Shown: piece after piece, positions 1 to 8,623 of the stretch
How the letters are laid out: each line of letters opens with the position of its first letter
Position numbering within the stretch: the first letter of the stretch is position 1
Source: Caldora sp. SIO3E6
GTDB taxonomy: Bacteria; Cyanobacteriota; Cyanobacteriia; Cyanobacteriales; Coleofasciculaceae
DNA length: 9,885 nucleotides
Assembly: GCA_010672185.1 (NCBI GenBank)
Contig: JAAHHL010000169.1
Span: forward strand, 1 to 9,885
Direction of reading: 5' to 3'
Program-made: the position numbers and the translations under genes
Notes under the pieces: model-generated
Seen by the model: only the letters and a program-made list of their open reading frames with translations
What the model was told of the DNA's origin: nothing
The model's database searches: none

Positions 1-3000
1 AAGGGCGATCGCTGTGATCGTCGAGCGCCACGAAGTCCTGCGAACTACTTTTCCGAACCAGGCAGGAATGGCAGCTCAACAGATTCACCCCAATCTAGAG
101 ATTCCATTCCAAGTGATTGACGCAGCCCATCTGGAGATGCCCCTAGAGGATTGGTTAACCCAACAAGCCTTGCAACCTTTTAACCTTGAGCAGGATGCAC
201 TCTTACGGGTTCTGGTGGTGAGAAAAAGTGAGACCCAAACGCTCATAGCGATGGTTATCCACCACATCATCAGTGATGGCTGGTCTATCAACATTCTGAT
301 CCGTGAATTGGCCAGCCTCTACACTGCTCTGGTCCAGGATCAGCCATCACCCCTCCCCTCGCTCCCCGTTCAATATGCAGATTATACCCTTTGGCAACGA
401 CAATGGCTTCAAGGGGATACCCTAGCTTCCCAGCTCGACTATTGGCGACAGCAACTGGCCAATGCCCCTACATTGCTAGAACTTCCCCTAGACCACCCTC
501 GTCCTGCAGTCCAAACTTTTCAAGGTCAGGCTCACATCGTAACTTTACCCCCTACCTTGAGCCAGCAGCTCAAAGCTCTAGCGAAGCAGCAAGGCATGAC
601 CCTATTCATGACTTTATTGGCAGGCTTCCAAATTCTGTTACATCGCTATAGTGGCCAAGACGATATTCTGGTTGGTTCTCCCACCGCCAATCGTCAACGG
701 GTTGAGTTAGAACCCTTGATTGGCTTTTTTGTGAATACTTTAGTGTTGCGGACTCAAATTAGCGATCATGACACCGTATCAGATTTGCTTCGCCAGGTTC
801 GACGGACAGCCTTAGAAGCCTACACCTATCAGGATGTTCCTTTTGAGCAGGTGGTGGAAGCAGTTCAGCCAGAGCGGTCTTTAGCCCACGCTCCGCTATT
901 TCAGGTAATGTTCCTATTGCAAAACGACCCTCTCACCACCCTAGATCTCCCCAACGCGAGCCTGACACTCCTGGAAACGGAAACGTTCACTGCCAAATTT
1001 GATTTAATTCTCTTCATGCAGGATACGGAAGAAGGTATCACTACCCGTTGGGAATACAACAGTGACCTGTTTGAGGCAGAGACCATTGCTCGGATGGCGA
1101 CCCATCTTGAAGTGCTTTTGGGTGCAATGGCTGCTGATAGTAGCCAACTCGTTGCTCGGTTACCTTTGTTAACTGAGTCAGAACAAAATCAACTGTTGCG
1201 GGAGTGGAACAATACAACGGCGGATTATCCCCAACAAAACTGTATTCATCAATTATTTGAAGCTCAGGTGGAGCAAACGCCTGAAGCGAGCGCCCTCTCC
1301 CTTGATCACTCACGGCTAAGTTATCGAGAATTAAATCAACAAGCAAATCAGCTAGCTTCCTATCTCCAAACCTTAGGGGTTGGACCTGAGGTGCTTGTAG
1401 GATTGTGTCTGGAGCGATCCCTCGATCTCGTGATCGCATTATTAGCCATTCTCAAAGCTGGAGGAGCTTATGTTCCCCTTGATCCGAGTCACCCTGAACA
1501 GCGGCTAGAACTGCTCCTTAAGGACGCACAAGTGCCTGTCTTAGTGACCCACTCCCACCTCGCTCCCACCCTCGCTTCTGCTGCCCCTAAAATTATTTGC
1601 TTAGATCAAGCCTGGTCTGAAATTGGGGAGGGTTCCAGTCACAACCCAGATAGCCCTGTCAGATCCGACAATCTTGCCTATGTCATTTATACATCTGGTT
1701 CTACTGGTATGCCTAAGGGCGTGCAAATTCAACATCAATCAGTAGTCAATTTCCTGACGAGCATGGGGCGAGAATTGGGGATCAAAAAAAGTGATCGCCT
1801 TGCTGCAATCACCACGATCGCCTTTGACATCGCAGCTTTAGAAATCTATCTACCCTTGAGTGTTGGTGCTGAAATCTTGCTAATTCCTGGAGCAACAGCC
1901 CAAGACGGCTATCAGTTACAGGCTAAGTTGAAGCAAAAGCACGCCACTCTGATGCAAGCTACCCCAGCAACATGGCAAATGCTGTTAGCAACAGGCTGGT
2001 CTCCCACCATCACACCCTTGAAAATTCTCTGTGGTGGCGAAGCATTACCCTTAGAGCTTGCTAATCAGCTTGCTGGTTCAGGTCAGTTGCTCTGGAATCT
2101 CTATGGCCCCACCGAGGCAACCATTTGGTCAACCCGATTCCAAATTAAAGGCTCTTCCTTACAAGGGCATGAAGCATCGAAACAAATGGTTTCTATTGGT
2201 TCACCCATCGCCAACACCCAAATTTATATCTTGGATGGCAAACACCAACCTATTCCGATCGGTGTCGTCGGAGAATTACACATTGGTGGGGCTGGACTGG
2301 CTCGGGGTTATCTTAAGCGTCCAAAACTGACAGCAGAAAAATTCATCCCCAATCCCTTTGGCCCTGGCAAGATTTACAACACTGGAGATCTAGCCCGCTA
2401 CCGCCCTGACGGCAACATTGAGTTTATCGGACGGGTTGATCATCAAGTTAAGCTTCGGGGCTTCCGAATTGAACTCGGAGAAATTGAAGCCGTCCTCAAC
2501 CAACAGGATCAAGTTCACCAATCCGTTGTCGTTGCCCGTGAAGACAACCGCAATGACAAGCGCTTAGTCGCCTATGTGGTTCCCAAGCTACTAGCCAGTG
2601 GGCTCCAGGAGGCCGGATCTGGCGCTTTGGAACAGCTCAATCAATGGCAAGCGGAACAAGTCGCAAGCTGGCAGGGGATCTGGCAAGGTGTATATAGTCA
2701 GCAGGACAAAGATGACCAGACGACTCAGTCAGGCCGCCCTGAAGCAGCACCCCTTGATCTGAATTTTAACATCGTGGGCTGGACTAGTAGCTACAGCGGT
2801 CAACCGATTCCAGACCAAGAGATGGCAGAATGGGTGAACTATACCGTTCACCGTATCTTGTCCTGTAAGCCCTGTCACCTATTGGAAATTGGTTGTGGAA
2901 CTGGACTACTCCTCGCAAGGGTTGCTCCTTATTGTCAAGCGTATTGGGCCACAGACTACTCCCCAGCTGTGTTAGCTCAGGTGGAACAGCTCAAACAGTC

Positions 3001-4492
3001 CCAAAGCAATCTCCAAGCTGTGAACCTGCTCCAACAACAAGCCAATGAATTTGCCACCATTCCTGTTGACTTTTTCGACACCATTGTTTTGAACTCAGTG
3101 GTGCAATATTTTCCCAGTGTAGATTACCTTATACAAGTGATTGAAGGCTGTCTCAAGGCTCTAGGACAGCAAGGGAAGTTATTTATTGGTGATGTTAGGA
3201 GTTTGTCCTTACTGGGGGCCTACCATGCTGCAGTTGGCTTAGCCCTAGTAGAAGAAAATCTCAGTGTCGAGCAATGGCAACGGCAAGTGCAGCAAGCTTT
3301 AGCCAGGGAAGAAGAGCTGTTGATTGATCCCACCTTCTTTATCGCTCTTCAACACCAGTTCCCCCAAATTAACCAGGTGGAGATTAGCCTCAAGCAGGGA
3401 ACAGCAGATAATGAACTGACCCAGTTTCGCTATGATGTCACTTTACACATCAATGCCAGGGTTTCGCCAGTGGTTATCCCTTGGCAGGACTGGTCTCCAA
3501 AATGGAGTGATCTTCAGGTGATCTCTAGCTTCTTAGCCCAACAAAAACCCGATCTCTGGGGCTTGCGACGAGTTCCCAATCCAAGAGTCAAAACTGCAGT
3601 ACAGCTGCAACACTGGTTGTCTCAACCTCCAGCTCTCAGCACCGTGAAACAGCTGAAAAACCAGTTGGAGCAGCAAACCAAAATCGGTATTTATCCCCAA
3701 GATTGGTGGCAGTTAGCACAAGCTCTAGGCTATCGCGTCTCTGTCAGTTGGTGGGAAGGTCATCCAGAGGGATACTATGATGTGGCTCTGGTTCGTAAGG
3801 ATACCGTTTCAGGCGATATTTCACGCGACGATATTTCACGCGATAAGGTGATAGTGGAGTTCTGGAATAATTCAGAAGCCCCTACACAGCCGCTAGCCAA
3901 TTATGTTAACCATCCACTTCGGGGTAAGTTGAACCAAACCTTAACCCCTGAACTGCGCCATTATCTTAAGGATCGTTTACCGGTCTATATGCAACCGAAT
4001 CTCTTCGTTGTGTTGGATAGTTTGCCCCTCACTCCCAATGGGAAAGTCGATCGCAAGGCACTCCCAGCCCCAGTCTTAACCCAGCCTTCAGCGTCCTACA
4101 TTAGTCCTCAAAATGATATGGAAGCTGAGATTGCAGCAATTTGGCAACGAGTCTTAAATCTTGAAAAGGTGGGCATTCAAGATAACTTCTTTGACTTAGG
4201 GGGCCATTCCTTACTGCTTGTGCAAGTCCATCAACAACTGCAAACCTTACTAGGTGATCAAACTGATTTCAATCTTTCAATTGTTGATCTGTTCCAAGCG
4301 CCGACAATTCAAACCCTAGCCCGACGTTTGAGTGGCCAGAACAATATTACCATAGAACAAGGTCAGAACAATCAAGACAGTACCCCAGCCAGTCAAATCA
4401 TTGAGCAAGCTCAGAGTCGTGCAAAAGACCGCACCGCTAAACAAAGGCTCATGAAGCAAAAACGACAAAGCAGAAAACAAGATAGTCCTTAG
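1..4492 (+). CDS. Nonribosomal peptide synthetase, C-A-NMT-PCP module (5' truncated), predicted N-methyl-glycine module
   Basis: Cytoplasmic multidomain enzyme that adds one amino acid to a growing chain. Residues are numbered from the GTG at position 14, which is internal: the frame is open to the left edge and RAIAVI precedes the condensation motif RHEVLRT. Domains: condensation to about 400, with HHIISDG at 83-89 (catalytic H84), YADYTLWQR and IGFFVNT, LCL-like; adenylation about 408-858 plus 1317-1355, with YTSGSTG at 559-565, YGPTE and NGK (K1344); methyltransferase inserted between A8 and A9, about 860-1310, with the SAM motif LEIGCGTG at 957-964 and the segment FNIVGW..SYSGQPIPD typical of microcystin-type N-methyltransferases; PCP with LGGHSL (phosphopantetheine Ser1399). 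Pocket residues D605, I606, L609, Q648, L672, G674, L696, I704, W705, K1344 give DILQLGLIWK, remembered as a glycine code. The tail 1469-1492 is strongly basic, a likely docking segment for the PKS 124 bp downstream. Domain calls are secure; the substrate is an inference. Confidence 0.96.
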   Translation, partial: RAIAVIVERHEVLRTTFPNQAGMAAQQIHPNLEIPFQVIDAAHLEMPLEDWLTQQALQPFNLEQDALLRVLVVRKSETQTLIAMVIHHIISDGWSINILIRELASLYTALVQDQPSPLPSLPVQYADYTLWQRQWLQGDTLASQLDYWRQQLANAPTLLELPLDHPRPAVQTFQGQAHIVTLPPTLSQQLKALAKQQGMTLFMTLLAGFQILLHRYSGQDDILVGSPTANRQRVELEPLIGFFVNTLVLRTQISDHDTVSDLLRQVRRTALEAYTYQDVPFEQVVEAVQPERSLAHAPLFQVMFLLQNDPLTTLDLPNASLTLLETETFTAKFDLILFMQDTEEGITTRWEYNSDLFEAETIARMATHLEVLLGAMAADSSQLVARLPLLTESEQNQLLREWNNTTADYPQQNCIHQLFEAQVEQTPEASALSLDHSRLSYRELNQQANQLASYLQTLGVGPEVLVGLCLERSLDLVIALLAILKAGGAYVPLDPSHPEQRLELLLKDAQVPVLVTHSHLAPTLASAAPKIICLDQAWSEIGEGSSHNPDSPVRSDNLAYVIYTSGSTGMPKGVQIQHQSVVNFLTSMGRELGIKKSDRLAAITTIAFDIAALEIYLPLSVGAEILLIPGATAQDGYQLQAKLKQKHATLMQATPATWQMLLATGWSPTITPLKILCGGEALPLELANQLAGSGQLLWNLYGPTEATIWSTRFQIKGSSLQGHEASKQMVSIGSPIANTQIYILDGKHQPIPIGVVGELHIGGAGLARGYLKRPKLTAEKFIPNPFGPGKIYNTGDLARYRPDGNIEFIGRVDHQVKLRGFRIELGEIEAVLNQQDQVHQSVVVAREDNRNDKRLVAYVVPKLLASGLQEAGSGALEQLNQWQAEQVASWQGIWQGVYSQQDKDDQTTQSGRPEAAPLDLNFNIVGWTSSYSGQPIPDQEMAEWVNYTVHRILSCKPCHLLEIGCGTGLLLARVAPYCQAYWATDYSPAVLAQVEQLKQSQSNLQAVNLLQQQANEFATIPVDFFDTIVLNSVVQYFPSVDYLIQVIEGCLKALGQQGKLFIGDVRSLSLLGAYHAAVGLALVEENLSVEQWQRQVQQALAREEELLIDPTFFIALQHQFPQINQVEISLKQGTADNELTQFRYDVTLHINARVSPVVIPWQDWSPKWSDLQVISSFLAQQKPDLWGLRRVPNPRVKTAVQLQHWLSQPPALSTVKQLKNQLEQQTKIGIYPQDWWQLAQALGYRVSVSWWEGHPEGYYDVALVRKDTVSGDISRDDISRDKVIVEFWNNSEAPTQPLANYVNHPLRGKLNQTLTPELRHYLKDRLPVYMQPNLFVVLDSLPLTPNGKVDRKALPAPVLTQPSASYISPQNDMEAEIAAIWQRVLNLEKVGIQDNFFDLGGHSLLLVQVHQQLQTLLGDQTDFNLSIVDLFQAPTIQTLARRLSGQNNITIEQGQNNQDSTPASQIIEQAQSRAKDRTAKQRLMKQKRQSRKQDSP
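5..12. repeat. HIP1 palindrome GCGATCGC (1)
   Basis: Exact octamer GCGATCGC within the NRPS coding sequence. HIP1 is over-represented in many cyanobacterial genomes and is used here as a taxonomic hint. Confidence 0.9.
3814..3843 (+). repeat. Perfect 15-bp in-frame tandem duplication inside the NRPS
   Basis: The unit CGATATTTCACGCGA occurs twice in direct succession. Because 15 is a multiple of three, the frame is kept and the protein reads GDISRDDISRDK, with DISRD doubled. It lies in the hydrophilic stretch between the distal part of the N-methyltransferase domain (after YYDVALVRK) and the returning A9 segment. A surface linker there would tolerate the insertion. It is probably a slippage duplication. 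Confidence 0.9.
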
Positions 4493-4616
4493 ACTTACCT
4501 CAGGTTCGTACAAAAACCCGGATAGAAGTCCCTCGTCGGCGAATTTCCATCCGGGTTTCGGATAGCTCTATTCGAGTTCAGTCCTGCCATATCACCCTCT
4601 CTGCATCAAATTCATC
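4493..4616 (+). promoter_or_regulatory. NRPS-PKS intergenic spacer with long imperfect hairpin (4514-4558)
   Basis: This 124-bp spacer holds a perfect 10-bp inverted repeat, AAACCCGGAT at 4514-4523 and ATCCGGGTTT at 4549-4558. One A-C mismatch inward, the stem continues with GAAGT (4525-4529) against ATTTC (4543-4547), including one G-U pair, around a loop of about 13 nt. No T-run follows the stem (the next bases are CGGATAG), so it is not a standard intrinsic terminator. In a transcript spanning both genes it could act in mRNA processing, stability or attenuation, or it could be a dispersed palindromic repeat. CGGATAG also occurs as a direct repeat at 4519-4525 and 4559-4565. Confidence 0.6.
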
Positions 4617-7600
4617 ATGAACAGTGACAACACAGACTACAACATGATAGATAGTCCAAATTTTGAGGAAACAAATTTCGAGGACAACAACGAGGTTAGT
4701 GAAACAGATATTGCAATCATTGCGATGAATGGCCGTTTCCCCCAAGCCCCAAATCTGGAATCATTCTGGCAAAACTTGCGGGCAGGGAAAGAAGGAGTCA
4801 CCTTCTTTGAAGATGACGTATTGATTGGTGCAGGGATCTGCCACGACTTACTCAAGCAGCCAAATTATGTCAAAGCCAAGCCAATCTTAGCGAATATTGA
4901 TCAGTTCGATGCCCATTTTTTTGGCTTCAGCCCACGAGAGGCTGAAATTCTCGATCCTCAACAGCGGCTGTTCCTGGAATGTGCATGGGAGGTTTTAGAA
5001 CTTGCGGGCTATGATACAGCCCAGTTTGAAGGAAAGATCAGCCTCTATGCTGGCATGGGAATCAGTCACTACTATCTCGATCATCTGCTCAAAAATTATG
5101 CCCTTTTGTCAACCATAGGCCGTTATGAATTACTTTTAGCAAATGACAAGGATTATCTAGCCACTCGTGTTGCTTATAAGCTCAATCTCAATGGGGCTGC
5201 TGTTACGGTGCAAACTGCCTGTTCTACCTCTTTAGTGGCAACCCATTTAGCTTGTCAAAGTTTGCTGAATGGGGAATGTGATTTAGCCATGGCAGGTGGG
5301 GTGTTTTTTAATATTCCTCAGATTGCAGGATACCTTTATCAAGAAGGCATGATTCGATCGCCCGATGGCCATTGTCGTGCTTTTGATGCAAAGGCCCAAG
5401 GTACGGTTTTTGGGAGTGGTGTTGGTATTCTCTTACTCAAGCGTGCGGTTGATGCCATTGCAGAGGGTGACACAATTGATGCAATCATCAAAGGCTCAGC
5501 AACCAACAACGATGGCTCTCTTAAGATAGGCTATACGGCTCCCAGCGTTGATGGTCAGGCTGCTGTAATTGCTGAAGCGCAAGCAATGGCTGGAGTTGAA
5601 GCTGAAACCATTACCTACATTGAGGCCCACGGAACGGGTACTCCCTTGGGAGATCCGATTGAGGTTGCTGCTCTGAACCAAGTTTTTTCTCAAAGCACTG
5701 ATAAAAAGGGATTTTGTGCAATCGGCTCTGTCAAGACCAATGTAGGTCATCTCGCTGACGCTGCTGGGGTAGTCGGTGTAATCAAAACAGTTTTAGCCCT
5801 GAAACATCAGGAATTGCCCCCCAGTCTCCATTTCAAAGCGCCAAACCCTAAGATTGAGTTCGCCGACAGTCCTTTTTATGTGAATCATCAGCTAAAACCC
5901 TGGTCCCGCAATGGTGCCCCTCGTCGTGCTGGGGTCAGTGCCTTTGGGATTGGGGGAACTAACGCACACCTAATCCTAGAAGAAGTACCAAGCCCAACTC
6001 CACAGATATATCAATCTCAACAAACCAATACAAGACCCTACCAATTGCTAGTCCTATCTGCTAAAACCAGTCATGCCTTATCTGTCGCAAGTCAGAATTT
6101 AAACCAGCATTGGCAACAATACCCTCAACTCAACTTAGCTGACGCTGCCTATACCCTTAGCGTTGGGCGACGAGCCTTCTCCCACCGTTGTATAGCCGTA
6201 TACCCAACTCCAAACAAGACAACACCACCTTCTTCCCAAACTGAGTTCAGATATAGTCCGACTTGTCAGGCAACAAATCCGGGGGTTGTTTTTATGTTTC
6301 CTGGCCAAGGAGCTCAGTACGTCAACATGGCTCAGGGACTCTATGACCATGAACCTGTATTTCGGCAATGGATTGATCATTGCGGCAAGATCCTTCAGCC
6401 TCACCTGGGCCTCGATCTCCGCTCTCTGCTATATCCTAACCCAGACCAGGCTGTCCTTGTGGGAGAAAAACTGAACCAGACAGCGATCGCCCAACCAGCC
6501 GTGTTTACGATCGCCTATGCTCTAGCCAAGTTATGGCAATCTTGGGGGATCATTCCTCAAGCCATGATCGGCCATAGCGTTGGGGAATATGTGGCAGCTT
6601 GTTGGTCAGGCGTGTTCTCCCTAGAAGACGCCCTCTCTTTGTTGGCAATGCGAGGACAGTTGATCCAACAACTTCCCCCTGGTGCAATGCTCTCGGTGCC
6701 CTTGAGAGCCGAGCAACTTTATGAGCTTTTACCTCCCAGTATTTCAGTCGCAAGTATCAATGAACCCTCTCGCTGCGTTGTTTCTGGCCCTATAACAGCG
6801 ATTGAAACACTCAAACAACAATTGCAGAGCCAGCAAATTGAAAGTCGATCCTTACATGTTTCTCATGCTTTCCATTCAGAAATGGTAGAGCCGATCCTAG
6901 AAACATTTTGTAATCAGGTGAAAAAACACTCCTTAGACAAGCCCAAAATCCCCTATATTTCCAATCTCAGCGGCACCTGGATCACTGTAGAACAAGCCAC
7001 CAACCCTGATTATTGGACTCAACATTTACGCCACAGTGTCCAATTTGCCCAAGGACTAGACGTCCTACTTGGGAAAACAGACTTTTGCTTCCTAGAAGTT
7101 GGCCCCGGCTCTACTTTAAGTACTTTTGCCCAACGACATCCAGCGCGGTCTCAGCAACCCGTCCTCAGCTCAACCCGTCACCCTAAGGCAAAGACACATG
7201 ATACAGAACACCTACTATACGCATTAGGACAACTCTGGCTAGCGGGAGTTCCAGTGGACTGGACTGGTTTCTATCGCTCAGAATGCCGTCGCCGTATTCC
7301 TTTACCCACCTACCCCTTTGAGCGACAAAAATATTGGATTGAACCAGATGCCACAACCTCAACCAACACCGTCCTAAACCTCAAACAAGACAACACCATA
7401 GCCCATTCAGACTCAAAGCCCATTCTGTCAGGAACTACCATAGAGTCCTCTCAACCCACACAACATTCACGCCCAACCCTGAACACACCTTATGTTGTCC
7501 CTAGCACAGAAACCGAAAAAACTTTAGTAAAACTTTGGGAACAAGTCTTAGGGATTGATAATGTCGGGATTGAGGATAGGTTTCTGGAACTCGGTGGAGA

Positions 7601-8585
7601 TTCCTTGATTGCACTCAGACTTTTAGCCAATATTCAAAAACAGTTTAAGACTTCTGCAGCAGAAGTAATGTTTCAAAATCCCACCATTGCCGAAGTTGCC
7701 CAAAGCCTAGACTCAACTGCAAAACCTATCCCAGCCTCCCTTAACCAGCCTCACCCTCAAGACTGTCAGCTTCCCTTAGTCGCCATTCAGCCCCAAGGTG
7801 ATCATCTTCCTTTCTTTTGCACCCATCCTGTTGGGGGTAGTATTCTGTGTTACCAAGGCTTAGCCAAGGGATTAGGTTTAGAACAACCCTTTTACGGTCT
7901 ACAAGACTCAAAACCTGACAATCAAGCGAACACTCTTGATGGCGTCCCTGCTATGGCTACAAGATACATCCAGGCACTGCGATCTCAATTGCCCCAGACT
8001 GCCTATCAATTGGGTGGTTGGTCCTTGGGAGGAATTATTGCCTTTGAGATGTCTCGACAGCTGATTGCTCTGGGCGAGACGGTTAAATGCACAATTATGA
8101 TCGACTCTTATCTACCTGCCGGGACTAATACAACTAGAAGCATAGCTGATGAAGTTTCCCTATTTGTTCGTAGCTTGGTTTATTCCTTTGGCAATCCAAC
8201 AGACTCTTGTGATCAAAACTTTGAGACTCTCAATCAGGGTCTTGAAGATCTAGAAGCTCACGATCAACTCAGTCAAGCATTACACCTTGCCCATAGCCAA
8301 AAGCTTTTGCCGCCAGAGATTAATGTCGATCAGATCTATCCATTATTCCAGCGATTTCAGGTTAACCGACAAGCAGAGCTGAACTATTGTGCCAAACCTT
8401 ATTCAAATCACGTAATTCTCCTAAATGCGGAGCAAAGCTTCACAGATGTTTCTGACTCTCGGGAGGGCTGGGCTAAACTTGCACAAGGAGCTACTATTCA
8501 TACGCTTGCAGGAGACCATTTTTCCATTCTGCAAAATCCAAAATTAATTGAGTATATACAATACTTTTTAGGGTCTGCTGAATAA
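4617..8585 (+). CDS. Type I polyketide synthase, KS-AT-ACP-TE termination module, malonyl-specific, no ketoreductase
   Basis: Single-module PKS of 1322 aa that should extend the NRPS-bound chain by one C2 unit and release it. Residues 1-31 are acidic (10 D/E, no K/R). Ketosynthase about 29-456 with TACSTSL (C202), EAHGTGT (H338) and KTNVGH (K373, H378), so the catalytic residues are intact. Acyltransferase about 555-865 with GQGAQ at 563-567, GHSVGE (S654), R679 and HAFH at 750-753; HAFH points to malonyl-CoA. A Ser/Thr/Gln-rich linker leads directly to a carrier domain about 962-1032 (LGGDSL, S996, PCP-like). Thioesterase about 1050-1318 with GWSLGG (S1136), MIDS (D1163) and GDHF (H1301). 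No KR, DH, ER or methyltransferase sequence is present. ATG 4617 is the first usual start after an in-frame TAG at 4563; no clear Shine-Dalgarno is seen. ATG 4644 is an alternative that still keeps the whole KS. Probably co-transcribed with the NRPS. Confidence 0.96.
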   Translation: MNSDNTDYNMIDSPNFEETNFEDNNEVSETDIAIIAMNGRFPQAPNLESFWQNLRAGKEGVTFFEDDVLIGAGICHDLLKQPNYVKAKPILANIDQFDAHFFGFSPREAEILDPQQRLFLECAWEVLELAGYDTAQFEGKISLYAGMGISHYYLDHLLKNYALLSTIGRYELLLANDKDYLATRVAYKLNLNGAAVTVQTACSTSLVATHLACQSLLNGECDLAMAGGVFFNIPQIAGYLYQEGMIRSPDGHCRAFDAKAQGTVFGSGVGILLLKRAVDAIAEGDTIDAIIKGSATNNDGSLKIGYTAPSVDGQAAVIAEAQAMAGVEAETITYIEAHGTGTPLGDPIEVAALNQVFSQSTDKKGFCAIGSVKTNVGHLADAAGVVGVIKTVLALKHQELPPSLHFKAPNPKIEFADSPFYVNHQLKPWSRNGAPRRAGVSAFGIGGTNAHLILEEVPSPTPQIYQSQQTNTRPYQLLVLSAKTSHALSVASQNLNQHWQQYPQLNLADAAYTLSVGRRAFSHRCIAVYPTPNKTTPPSSQTEFRYSPTCQATNPGVVFMFPGQGAQYVNMAQGLYDHEPVFRQWIDHCGKILQPHLGLDLRSLLYPNPDQAVLVGEKLNQTAIAQPAVFTIAYALAKLWQSWGIIPQAMIGHSVGEYVAACWSGVFSLEDALSLLAMRGQLIQQLPPGAMLSVPLRAEQLYELLPPSISVASINEPSRCVVSGPITAIETLKQQLQSQQIESRSLHVSHAFHSEMVEPILETFCNQVKKHSLDKPKIPYISNLSGTWITVEQATNPDYWTQHLRHSVQFAQGLDVLLGKTDFCFLEVGPGSTLSTFAQRHPARSQQPVLSSTRHPKAKTHDTEHLLYALGQLWLAGVPVDWTGFYRSECRRRIPLPTYPFERQKYWIEPDATTSTNTVLNLKQDNTIAHSDSKPILSGTTIESSQPTQHSRPTLNTPYVVPSTETEKTLVKLWEQVLGIDNVGIEDRFLELGGDSLIALRLLANIQKQFKTSAAEVMFQNPTIAEVAQSLDSTAKPIPASLNQPHPQDCQLPLVAIQPQGDHLPFFCTHPVGGSILCYQGLAKGLGLEQPFYGLQDSKPDNQANTLDGVPAMATRYIQALRSQLPQTAYQLGGWSLGGIIAFEMSRQLIALGETVKCTIMIDSYLPAGTNTTRSIADEVSLFVRSLVYSFGNPTDSCDQNFETLNQGLEDLEAHDQLSQALHLAHSQKLLPPEINVDQIYPLFQRFQVNRQAELNYCAKPYSNHVILLNAEQSFTDVSDSREGWAKLAQGATIHTLAGDHFSILQNPKLIEYIQYFLGSAE
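6483..6490. repeat. HIP1 palindrome GCGATCGC (2)
   Basis: Exact octamer in the acyltransferase region of the PKS gene, encoding part of TAIAQPA. Confidence 0.9.
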
Positions 8586-8623
8586 GTAGTAACTTTCGGA
8601 TTGGAATAGGTGTTAGGCATTGG

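Noticed and set aside
14..16. GTG at 14 as the true start of the NRPS gene
   Set aside because: It falls inside the condensation domain, and the frame with fitting sequence (RAIAVI) continues to the left edge, so the gene is truncated by the window.
1041..1439. 132-aa - strand frame within the NRPS
   Set aside because: Shadow of a long, clearly conserved reading frame; no motif of its own.
4514..4558. Intrinsic terminator ending the NRPS transcript
   Set aside because: The stem is good but no T-run follows it, and the downstream PKS is needed to finish the product.
7330..7495. Hidden or remnant ketoreductase between AT and carrier
   Set aside because: The stretch is only about 55 residues of Ser/Thr/Gln-rich linker without a Rossmann glycine motif or a catalytic Tyr.
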